From Caldilineaceae bacterium SB0661_bin_32 (GTDB lineage Bacteria; Chloroflexota; Anaerolineae; Caldilineales; Caldilineaceae), in the NCBI GenBank assembly GCA_009841235.1, contig VXMH01000108.1, positions 1 through 50,283 of the forward strand: a DNA stretch of 50,283 nucleotides, read 5' to 3'. Positions within the stretch are counted from its first letter, which is position 1. Every line of letters starts with the position of its first letter. The translations under genes were made by a program, and so were the position numbers. The notes beneath the pieces were generated by a model. The model was not told the origin of the DNA and did not search any database. It saw only the letters and a list, made by a program, of their open reading frames with translations. Below, one piece after another: positions 1 through 7,721 of the stretch.

Positions 1-50
1 CAGGTTTTGTCATGTTTTTGGGGGGATGTATTATATTTTATATTATTGTT
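1..50. repeat. Left copy of a 50-bp inverted repeat
   Basis: Bases 1-50 match the reverse complement of 15938-15987 with one mismatch (position 39). Similarity stops sharply after base 50. The repeat contains a run of six G followed by an A+T-rich stretch, like the end of a mobile element. The two copies face each other across about 16 kb that holds the restriction-modification operon and the phage-like cassette. The window starts inside or at the edge of this copy, so its outer end is not visible. Confidence 0.85.
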
Positions 51-115
51 TATCAGGTGGAGCCGAACTGTTGCCTGGGCTGAAACCACGACCGTTTGCG
101 TGATCACCGCAAATA
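40..115 (+). repeat. Diverged repeat, inverted relative to 9366-9432
   Basis: This stretch resembles the reverse complement of 9366-9432, including the 12-base block ccgaactgttgc. Read in the shared frame, several differences are silent third-base changes, so both copies may descend from a protein-coding fragment (WGRTVAWAETTTV in the 9.4-kb copy). I do not recognise the protein. Bases 116-412 hold no gene I can support. Confidence 0.65.
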
Positions 116-412
116 ATTTGGGATGTGCCGCACGTCCAGACCAAATGCCTTTGTTTCACCTAATCCAAGGGCTGTAGCATCGGTTATGCCCAGTCTCTTT
201 TCTGAACTTGACGCAATTCTGATACTTAATGTGGAGCCCAATTGAAATTCAGAATATGCGTATTTTGCAGGCGAAGGTCGTGCTTCTGATCTGTGGTCGG
301 CACGAATAGTCGTGGTTTCATATTGAACTTACATTGGTTCATTCTTCGCTCATCCTGCGGCTCCTGTTTTTGGGCGGGGGCGTGTACAGTGGGGGGCGTT
401 CAAGTGTTTCGT

Positions 413-682
413 CTACGCCCCAAGTTGTCCCGGTCCATGTAGTCTATACCCTCTCCGTTCTCCATATTCTAGTCTACCTTCCTCATGCAACCTTTGTGCA
501 ACGTAAGAGACAAGCTTATCCGGTGTATAGGAAATACTTTGGGTCTGTTGGAACCCTAACTGTTCAACTATCTCATGGGGTGGGACGAATTCTCCGGGTG
601 GATAGTCCATCAGAAGGCTAATGATAGCTGTCTCGATATGGTGCATACCAACGCGGGCGTGTTCTTGTGTGCTTAATGTCAC
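413..682 (-). CDS. Small winged-helix-like protein, function unknown
   Basis: This is an 89-residue protein on the same strand as the restriction-modification operon. I chose the GTG start at 682 because an AAAGGA ribosome-binding site lies a few bases upstream; the reading frame is open further, but that part is the antisense of a transposase remnant. Residues about 13-80 alternate short helices (ETAIISLLMDYPPG, PPHEIVEQLGF, PDKLVSYVAQRLHEEG) and end in a beta-wing-like RLEYGERRGYRL. That pattern fits a winged helix-turn-helix fold. It is separated from the sigma factor gene by the IS3 remnant, so it may once have been part of the same operon. DNA binding is inferred only from predicted shape. 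Confidence 0.6.
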   Translation of the reverse strand: MTLSTQEHARVGMHHIETAIISLLMDYPPGEFVPPHEIVEQLGFQQTQSISYTPDKLVSYVAQRLHEEGRLEYGERRGYRLHGPGQLGA

Positions 683-790
683 TTTTGTCCTTTCCCTGAA
701 AAAAAGGTTACTGAAGTGGGCCCCAAAAACTGGACTACAAGCTAAGGTGTATAATGGAGCGAACTGCCGAACCTGTGGAGGGGCAGAACG

Positions 791-965
791 ATGGTCAAGA
801 AACGGCGGCGGCACTCGGTGGCCTACAAGTTTCGGGTTGCGCTGGAGGCCCTCAAAGGCAGCAAGACGATTCGCCAGTTGTCCACCGAATCCAAGTCTGG
901 AGACGGTACCTGCTGCAAGACGGGCCCAAGTCTTAAACAAGAAAGAGAAAACGCTAAAAAGTCCC
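791..965 (+). pseudogene. Remnant of an IS3-family transposase OrfA
   Basis: The frame from 791 begins MVKKRRRHSVAYKFRVALEA and continues LKGSKTIRQLSTE, the basic start and first helix of IS3-family OrfA. The sequence then moves to another frame giving IQVWRRYLLQDGPKS, the usual following helix, and a third frame gives LNKKEKTLK. At least two frameshifts and the absence of OrfB show that it is dead. No terminal inverted repeats or target duplication were identified. It marks past transposon activity at the downstream edge of the operon. Bases 966-1221 contain nothing else I can support. Confidence 0.75.
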
Positions 966-1221
966 GACAATCATCCCCCAAGCTGAACAACACTACGCGT
1001 CCCGTTCAGATGCGATCGCATCCGTCTGGATGCACCTTATTTTTCCCGTTTCGTGGTCTAACGATTGGGGCCAACCACACAGTATCACTGCTATAAGGCA
1101 GGAATGACAATTCACATCACTTGAGTTCAAGACCGGATTCTCGACTAGAGTCGCTCTAATACTCCTGCGGAGAGCTGCCCTCATCATCCAATTATTGGCA
1201 CCCAGTTTTCGGTGATCTCAG

Positions 1222-2760
1222 TTACCACAATAGGTCCCGCAGCTTGTATGCAAACTTGGAATTCCTAAGTTTCCTTAGAGCCCCCGCTTCAATTTGACGG
1301 ATTCGTTCTCTGGTGAGCCCAAAGCGCTGGCCTATTTGCTTAAGTGTCAGCTCGTCCTCTCCTCCGATGCCATATCTGAGTATGATTATTTGCGCTTCAC
1401 GGGACGACAGCGAGACAAGCACTTTCTCAACGGCATCTCTAACAGACCAGTCCCGCAGATTGTTTAGCACACCACCGTCTGCTGACTCACGAAGTTTTGA
1501 GTCGTTCTCTATTACATCAGCAGTTCCTTCCAAGAGTAAGTCTAGTGACTCTGGGTGATGCTCCAACTGGAGCAGGAACTCGATCCTATCCAGTCCAAGG
1601 CCTAGTTCGCTAGCCAACTCTAAATTTGTTGGACTCCGATTCCAGTCGGATTCAAGTATGTGCCGGCGTTGAAGCAGAGAATTCAATCCATCTATCACGT
1701 GAACCGGAAGGCGGATAATACGGTCCAAGTTGGCCTGTTCCCTACCGATGGCTTGCCGAATCCAATTCGTTGCATATGTCGAAAACTGGAATCCCCGGAA
1801 AGGATCGAATCTTTCCATGGCCGTCATCAATCCGATAGTCCCGACTTGGACTAGGTCGGCGAAAGTTAGGAAACCACCCTGAGCCCGTTTCCTTGCTTCA
1901 TGAGCAACCAGCCTTAAATTTCCTAGAATGATGGTTTCCCTCATTACGGGAAGCAGTCTGACGGCTTCTTCTGGTGACATCCTTGCGAGCAGTTCGCTTG
2001 CTGATACTGCGGATAGCAATCGACTTGTAACTAAGATGTCGTCTTCGGTGAGGACGCCATTGCTGGGTACGGTTTCTGGACCAACGGCATACAGGTGCAT
2101 AGCTCGAATCGTCCATTCTCGCCTCGATAGCACTACTTCCAGGTAATCGTGCATGATCTCGTCTAGGGCAATCCTTGCAGTTTGCCTTGAATCAAACGAT
2201 GCCAATAAGTTGAGTCCGCTGAACTCTTTGAACAAGCAAGTTTGTCTCGATACCCCCAATGTTGGCGAGTTTGCCATCAATGACTCTAGCTGCGTTCCCG
2301 AGGACAATGGAAGTGGTCTGAACGATGCTGCACTGCTATCTTCCTGGAGAGAATCTTTGAGCTTAAACATCCTCGGAGAGGATTCTACGAATTTCGGCGA
2401 CTTCCGTAGCAGGTTCTCAAGTTCAGTTGAAGTTATACCTTCCAAAGTCTCCCTCGGAATGTACTTCAATAGCAGGCTGACGTTGACAGAAACACCGTGA
2501 GAAAGGAGAAAGCGGACTATTTCGCTCTCGATTTTGTTGTCACGTTCTGCATTGGCGCTCAGGAGTCCACTGTGACGGCTATGTTGGGCGGCTCTCCAAT
2601 GTCTTAGACTGTCGTCTTGCCTTAGCCTGCAAGGGTTCCATCCAATTTCACAATCTTGACAATTAAAAGCCACCGGGTCGGTACTACACGGAGTCCACGA
2701 TGGGATACGCGCTGCATGGTTGACTGTATCACCTGATGCAAATGAGGCAAGAACCATCAC
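1222..2760 (-). CDS. Sigma-70 family RNA polymerase sigma factor with extra N-terminal domains, last gene of R-M operon
   Basis: The 512-residue protein directs RNA polymerase to promoters. Region 2 is clear (LTFADLVQVGTIGLMTAMER, FRGFQFSTYATNWIRQAIG), followed by a region 3-like segment beginning RIIRLPVHVI. Region 4.2 (LTLKQIGQRFGLTRERIRQI) lies near the C-terminus, so all core-binding and promoter-binding parts remain. Upstream are about 230 unusual residues: a Cys/His-rich segment (NCQDC, NPCR, then HW and QHSRH) that could bind zinc, and at about 70-140 a winged-helix-like segment ending LLRKSPKFVESSPRMFKL, which resembles HARE-HTH domains (inference). It starts 27 bp after the helicase stop. 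The start may be GTG 2760 or ATG 2757; AGGAAA lies upstream. This is not the housekeeping rpoD by context, and its targets are unknown. Confidence 0.92.
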   Translation of the reverse strand: MMVLASFASGDTVNHAARIPSWTPCSTDPVAFNCQDCEIGWNPCRLRQDDSLRHWRAAQHSRHSGLLSANAERDNKIESEIVRFLLSHGVSVNVSLLLKYIPRETLEGITSTELENLLRKSPKFVESSPRMFKLKDSLQEDSSAASFRPLPLSSGTQLESLMANSPTLGVSRQTCLFKEFSGLNLLASFDSRQTARIALDEIMHDYLEVVLSRREWTIRAMHLYAVGPETVPSNGVLTEDDILVTSRLLSAVSASELLARMSPEEAVRLLPVMRETIILGNLRLVAHEARKRAQGGFLTFADLVQVGTIGLMTAMERFDPFRGFQFSTYATNWIRQAIGREQANLDRIIRLPVHVIDGLNSLLQRRHILESDWNRSPTNLELASELGLGLDRIEFLLQLEHHPESLDLLLEGTADVIENDSKLRESADGGVLNNLRDWSVRDAVEKVLVSLSSREAQIIILRYGIGGEDELTLKQIGQRFGLTRERIRQIEAGALRKLRNSKFAYKLRDLLW

Positions 2761-2787
2761 AAACCGTTTCCTGCGTGGCGTCTCCGA

Positions 2788-4461
2788 CTAGAACTGTTCA
2801 TTCGTAGGAAACTTTAGCTGGGAGCTGTCGCTACCTTCTTCTAGTTCAGCGATATCACCCAGGTATTCGTCAAAGAAACTCAGCGACTCGTCCGATTCAA
2901 ACTTAACGATCTGACCATCAGGGTAACGCAAGATTTGCCACTCTGGTTGGTTTGCTGCCATGCTCTCGCCTTCCCGATTCAAGCCTTTGGCGGCGGCAAT
3001 TCTTCTAACGTCAGAAACGAAATCCAGCACCCGGACCTCTGTTTTCGCGGGGCTTAGGCGCAGGCCCCGGCCAAGTTGCTGGACGAAAATGCGGCGCGAG
3101 TGCGTGACTCGCAGGAACGCGATCAAGTTTACGTCGGGTATGTCGATACCCTCATTCAGCATGTCCACGGTGACGATTATGGGTACATCCCCCACCCGAA
3201 AATCGCGCAGTATCTTAGTGGTGACGAACCTATCTAGATTGCTATGGAATGCGTGAGCCGCAAAGCCTTCCGATTTCAGGCGTCCTGCAATCAAGTCAGC
3301 GTGATCTGTAGATCTGCAAAACACGACCGCCCTCGGGTCGATCAGGCAGTCCAAGTGCTGCCTGATCTTGGATACCAGTGCTTCGTCTCTCTCGGGAATG
3401 AATAACCGGCGGTTCAATTCCTTGATCGACAACGAGGAGTTCAGGTTTTGCCTTACCCAATCCCAATTAATGGTGTCCACCATCATTCGATAATCGACTG
3501 CCGCCAAATACCCGAGTTGCATCCCTTCGACAATGGAGACAGTGTATGTCGGGGCATCGAAAATGTCCTCTAGTCTTCGTTCGTCGCCCCTCCATGGAGT
3601 GGCAGTCATCCCCAAAACGAACCGGGGTGCCAATTCCGACAATAGTTGGCGGAATCCGTTCGCAGGGGCATGATGTGCTTCGTCCACGACCACGAGCCCA
3701 AATCTTTCCCTTTCGTCTGCACCACGATTAAGCATGGACTGAAACGTCGCGACGGTAACGCCTCCTTGGAAACTTGGTTTTTCCGATCCTACCAGAACGT
3801 GGGTTGCTACACTTTTAGGCAAGTATGGCCACAACGACGCTTCCAGTTGGGGCACCAAGTCCAAAGATGGCGCAATGAGGAGAATTTCGTTCTCTGGTCT
3901 GTCATTGATCCACTGTTCGATAACCCCAGCGGCTACTCTAGTCTTGCCCAGACCAGTCGCCATCAACAAAAGCCCCTTATCCCCACCGCACATGATCTTG
4001 GAATTTATGGCGGTAATGGCCTGTTCCTGATATGGTCTCGGCTCGTTGCGCTGACTTGCATACTGTTGAAGCTTCCGGAAACGCTCCAGTAGAACTGTTC
4101 CGTCCCATAGGCAGATTCGCGTACCGATGTCCATTTCTAGTCTCTCGGCCCGTTGCATGGCGTCCTTGGAAAACGAGGCATTTGTTGCGACTACTGCGAC
4201 TTCGGCTCCATATCTACCTATGGCAACTGCCACCTCGTCAACGACTTTTGCTCCAATAGCTTGGTTACGAGATCTATACTTGGATTGGATTACCCAAGTC
4301 CGTTCCTGCAAGTTTGCCACTACATCGGCGCCACCGTCCCCTGTACCTCCTACTAGCCTGACATCATCGAAGCCAGCGTGAATCAGGAAACGCTGAATGG
4401 CTCTCTCTAATGCCTGCCAAGGCCCTAGGCTGATTCGCTCAATGCCGAGGAAACCAGGCAT
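2788..4461 (-). CDS. Mrr-like nuclease domain fused to SF2 helicase, predicted restriction subunit
   Basis: The 557-residue protein probably cleaves and translocates on DNA. Residues 12-125 match the Mrr-type restriction nuclease fold: GDGGADVV with Asp46, then WVIQSKYR with Gln59 and Lys61, giving the D...QxK active site. Residues 141-470 are a superfamily 2 helicase: ATGLGKT (168-174), DEAH (260-263), GMTATPW (284-290), and a C-terminal RecA lobe ending QQLGRGLR (461-468). The start lies directly after the MORC-like gene stop, with GGAGG in that gene's last codons, so translation is probably coupled. All catalytic motifs are present. The next gene, encoding the sigma factor, follows after 27 bp. 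Confidence 0.93.
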   Translation of the reverse strand: MPGFLGIERISLGPWQALERAIQRFLIHAGFDDVRLVGGTGDGGADVVANLQERTWVIQSKYRSRNQAIGAKVVDEVAVAIGRYGAEVAVVATNASFSKDAMQRAERLEMDIGTRICLWDGTVLLERFRKLQQYASQRNEPRPYQEQAITAINSKIMCGGDKGLLLMATGLGKTRVAAGVIEQWINDRPENEILLIAPSLDLVPQLEASLWPYLPKSVATHVLVGSEKPSFQGGVTVATFQSMLNRGADERERFGLVVVDEAHHAPANGFRQLLSELAPRFVLGMTATPWRGDERRLEDIFDAPTYTVSIVEGMQLGYLAAVDYRMMVDTINWDWVRQNLNSSLSIKELNRRLFIPERDEALVSKIRQHLDCLIDPRAVVFCRSTDHADLIAGRLKSEGFAAHAFHSNLDRFVTTKILRDFRVGDVPIIVTVDMLNEGIDIPDVNLIAFLRVTHSRRIFVQQLGRGLRLSPAKTEVRVLDFVSDVRRIAAAKGLNREGESMAANQPEWQILRYPDGQIVKFESDESLSFFDEYLGDIAELEEGSDSSQLKFPTNEQF

Positions 4462-6786
4462 CTATGTCCTCCATAACTGTAAGAGACGGCATCCGGCCTC
4501 TGCACGAGCCAACATGGTGCGGTTCTCTTCGCTTGTTCCATCACCAGGTTCAAAGGAAGCAGCCCAGACAATATCCCTGAGCGGGACCAGCAATTGGTCC
4601 ATAATTTGTTCCCTGTTTGGTTCATCCACGTCCCGATAGGAGACTGCAAAGAACTTATCGTCCAACGCTAAATGAGGGTTCGAGGATATGAGCCTTATCA
4701 CTCCATCATTACCCAGATACCGAGGGTATGTACCGCTTCGTATTACTTCCAAAACACGCTCTTTTCCTCCTCGATCTTTCCTCGCGACGTTTCTGGATAT
4801 TACCAATAATTCCGCTTCTGTTACTACGCTGTCGTCGAGAGGTGACAATCCCGAGAGTTCCTCCACGAAATGTTGGATTAGTTCGTCTACAAGGGAGGCA
4901 CATTGCTCTCGAATACTCGCGTAACTCCGATTGGACCAAGAGAAATACTTCTCTCTCAAGAGTTGGGTGATCTTCGAGATCGGCCACTCGCGCTGATTTG
5001 TGTTGCTCCGCTGGAGCAATTGAAATGCCAGTTCCTCGACGAGACAATCAACCGGCTCAGTCAATGTACTGGTAAAAAGCGTGTGGCGTGGGTCATAAAG
5101 CACTTCGACGCGATTACCAACAGGGGCGAATTCCATGTGGAGTTTGGATCGTAGAGAACCTGTCACCAGCCTAGATGTAGTTACTTCTAGGGTTGAGAAG
5201 CCTGGCATCTCTGGAATCGATACGTCTCTTGACAGGAAGACATCCTTCTCCTCTTGTAATTCGGGGGAATCTTGTGGTTCGGTGGATTCTCCTTCTTTGT
5301 CGCCTTCAGGTTCGATGGAGTCGTCGTCACTGCCTGGGAAGAGATCTCCTCCCTGTTGTTTAGGAGGGACGGGAATAGTGTTCGACTGTTTTGCTTCCTC
5401 GGCCTGTAGGACAGCTTCCCACCAGATGTTGTCAGACTGATAGTCTGGATCGCCTTCCCAAAACCTCGCCGCCCACTGTTGCGGCTCTGCATTGATTCCC
5501 TTCGGATTCCCTGGGACAAGCCACCTGAGACCCGCAGGATTGCCACGTCGATAAGCAGCGTGAAGTCGTGCCAAGGGTGATTCATTGGTATCAGGAAAGT
5601 TTAATCGCTGCCGAATTTGTGGGAGTATTGGTCCCAAACCATGGACTTCTTCGAACACCATTTGCCATTCGGCAGTGTTTCTGTCAAAAGAGTCCTTTTG
5701 GTGACTTGCAAGTGGGACGAAGTCGATGTTCAATTCCCCTACGATTCGTCCGCCCCAATGCTGTTGTTCAATCGGGTACTCTTCTAAGACGTCCCCATCA
5801 TCGGGGTTTGTCCATGAGAAAAAAACCTTTGACCTGTTCTCGATCACTCGCCCGTTACGAATGAGATCTATCCCGTAATCCTTCTGGTCAAAGAACCTCT
5901 GGATTCCTATCCAGCCAGAAACTTTTCTGGCACGCATTCGAAGTTGGTCTTCAGAACCACAGGATGGACACTCTGTATCCTGGGAGATCAACCACACCCA
6001 GCAATCGTTGCAATACTGGCGTTCCCCCAAATCAACCTCAATTGGGATAACTGCCGGCACTCGCCCGAACCTGCTGCCGGCATTCACCCACCGTTTCTTG
6101 TCCCAGACACAGAACTCGCGAGCCTTTAGCTCTTGGCCCGCAACAGTCACCTTCAGGCTGATTTCCCGCATTATCTTGTTGTAAACTCGGCTCAGTTGAT
6201 TGCGAGTCAACCTTAACCCGCCCGGAGATCGCAGATACTTGGCACGTTCTTTGTCAAGTTTCGATATTACTATCTCGGTTCCGTGCTTTCCTGTCTCGCT
6301 TGGGACCTTGGGGCGAGTCAAAGCTGGCACACGAAAGGTGTCCGATTTTTCCATTTCATCGAAATCTATACCAACTCCCCACCAATCTTCGTCATCCGCC
6401 CGCGTGGTCCACACCTCAGTCCTATTGCCAAGCCGCGCTGTCGCCACGTTAAAGCCCATCCCAAAGAGACCAAGCTTATCCACGGAATTATTGCCAGAAA
6501 AACCAGCACGAACTGCACGCTCCAACAACTCAGGATCCATACCGGGAGCGTTATCTGTAATCCTAATGGTCCCCATGTCGGCACTGATATCGGCGCTGCT
6601 AGGAATCTCAATGTTTACTTGGGGAAACATAACGCCTATGCCGCCTTGCTCTCTTCCCGTCAGGAAAGCATCTACCGCGTTGTCGGCCAATTCCGCGAGA
6701 CACTGCCAAGGCTTAAAGTCCACTTGACCAAGCATTCGCAAGACTCTGGGCGATGGAGTCAGGTCAAACTGTTTGTCATTTTCCAT
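4462..6786 (-). CDS. MORC/MutL-like GHKL ATPase of a restriction-modification system
   Basis: This 774-residue protein has a Bergerat-fold ATPase: ELADNAVDA (32-40, with Glu32 and Asn36), DNAPGM (78-83) and GLFGMGF (106-112). An S5-like domain follows, interrupted by a zinc ribbon with Cys259, Cys262, Cys273 and Cys276, and then a segment YGIDLIRNGRVIE typical of MORC-type proteins. The C-terminal third has an acidic linker (about 470-530) and an unrecognised domain. GHKL proteins dimerise on ATP binding and can clamp DNA. Bacterial MORC-like ATPases have been described beside methylases and SF2 helicases, as here. It starts 11 bp inside the glycosylase gene with a strong AGGAGG site and abuts the helicase gene. 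A clamp or loader role for the nuclease is inference. Confidence 0.9.
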   Translation of the reverse strand: MENDKQFDLTPSPRVLRMLGQVDFKPWQCLAELADNAVDAFLTGREQGGIGVMFPQVNIEIPSSADISADMGTIRITDNAPGMDPELLERAVRAGFSGNNSVDKLGLFGMGFNVATARLGNRTEVWTTRADDEDWWGVGIDFDEMEKSDTFRVPALTRPKVPSETGKHGTEIVISKLDKERAKYLRSPGGLRLTRNQLSRVYNKIMREISLKVTVAGQELKAREFCVWDKKRWVNAGSRFGRVPAVIPIEVDLGERQYCNDCWVWLISQDTECPSCGSEDQLRMRARKVSGWIGIQRFFDQKDYGIDLIRNGRVIENRSKVFFSWTNPDDGDVLEEYPIEQQHWGGRIVGELNIDFVPLASHQKDSFDRNTAEWQMVFEEVHGLGPILPQIRQRLNFPDTNESPLARLHAAYRRGNPAGLRWLVPGNPKGINAEPQQWAARFWEGDPDYQSDNIWWEAVLQAEEAKQSNTIPVPPKQQGGDLFPGSDDDSIEPEGDKEGESTEPQDSPELQEEKDVFLSRDVSIPEMPGFSTLEVTTSRLVTGSLRSKLHMEFAPVGNRVEVLYDPRHTLFTSTLTEPVDCLVEELAFQLLQRSNTNQREWPISKITQLLREKYFSWSNRSYASIREQCASLVDELIQHFVEELSGLSPLDDSVVTEAELLVISRNVARKDRGGKERVLEVIRSGTYPRYLGNDGVIRLISSNPHLALDDKFFAVSYRDVDEPNREQIMDQLLVPLRDIVWAASFEPGDGTSEENRTMLARAEAGCRLLQLWRT

Positions 6787-7504
6787 GCGTCATCCTCCTG
6801 GGATTGTGGGGCAGCCTTGGACGATTAGCCCCGGGCTCCTTGGCAAAACTACACTCTGATGCAAGAACGCACTGGCTACACTTGGGACGACGTATCGAAC
6901 AGGTTTTTGCTGCGAAATCCAATATGGCCCAATTTAGGGCTATTGAGTCTGGACAATCGACGACTCTGCTAGCCAAATCTTGTAGATATGGATCATACCT
7001 GATGTCCCTCAATTTTCTTGGCCCAAAATACCTTTCCAATACTCTGGCCATATTGGCGTCCAGGAGTGGTTGGGGATTGTTGTGGCAGAGTAGCATTATC
7101 GAGTTAGCGATGTATTGTCCTACGCCTGGAAGGGCTTCGAGTTGCTCGCGGTCTTTGGGGAACCTCCCGTTCCGCTTGACCATTTCCCGCGAAAGGTTCA
7201 GCAATGTTTTTGACCGCCTCCGCCAAAGCCCTACTGGGCGAATTAGTGCGATAAGTTCATGTTCGTCGGCGGTGGCCAACTGGGACCATGACGGGTACCG
7301 GGTGACAAAAATTGGGAAAAACTCAGCTACAGTTTCAGCACGGGTCCGCTGGAGCAATACCTCCGCTATTATCTTCTTGTAATTGGAAGCCGACCGTCGC
7401 CGCCATGGAAAACGTCGTCCGTGTTTCCGATACCACTCAAGTAATTTCGCGCGGAAGTGTTGGATAGAAAGTCCCGAAGAGTAAGATCGTTGCATCTGGC
7501 ACAT
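6776..7504 (-). CDS. HhH-GPD DNA glycosylase with Fe-S cluster, T:G-mismatch type
   Basis: This 242-residue protein is of the endonuclease III/MutY class. It has the helix-hairpin-helix LPGVGQYIA (125-133), catalytic Asp149 in LLDANMARV, and a complete 4Fe-4S loop (Cys202, Cys209, Cys212, Cys218; spacing 6-2-5). The residue after GVGQ is Tyr131. Endonuclease III has Lys here and MutY has Ser; Tyr is found in the Mig.Mth thymine glycosylase, which is also encoded beside a cytosine-5 methylase. It probably removes thymine from T:G mismatches left by deamination of methylated cytosine, the job Vsr does elsewhere. No clear ribosome-binding site precedes the ATG at 7504, and 217 bp without a recognisable gene separate it from the methylase gene. 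Confidence 0.9.
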   Translation of the reverse strand: MCQMQRSYSSGLSIQHFRAKLLEWYRKHGRRFPWRRRSASNYKKIIAEVLLQRTRAETVAEFFPIFVTRYPSWSQLATADEHELIALIRPVGLWRRRSKTLLNLSREMVKRNGRFPKDREQLEALPGVGQYIANSIMLLCHNNPQPLLDANMARVLERYFGPRKLRDIRYDPYLQDLASRVVDCPDSIALNWAILDFAAKTCSIRRPKCSQCVLASECSFAKEPGANRPRLPHNPRRMTHGK

Positions 7505-7721
7505 ATATTTGAGAATCCGGGATAACGGCGGGGGTACAGCTGTTGTTCAGAAAATGGATCCTGCCTGATGGCTTCTCTAACTCCGAACACAAAAAGTCGC
7601 GCGCTCTGCCATGGTCACATCATGTTGGTCGTTTAACGCATCAGGGAATCGAAATACGGAAAATCGACTTTGCCCTCTCTGCTCTGACGGAATCCAGCCA
7701 AGTTGCTTGACAGGAGCAGGG

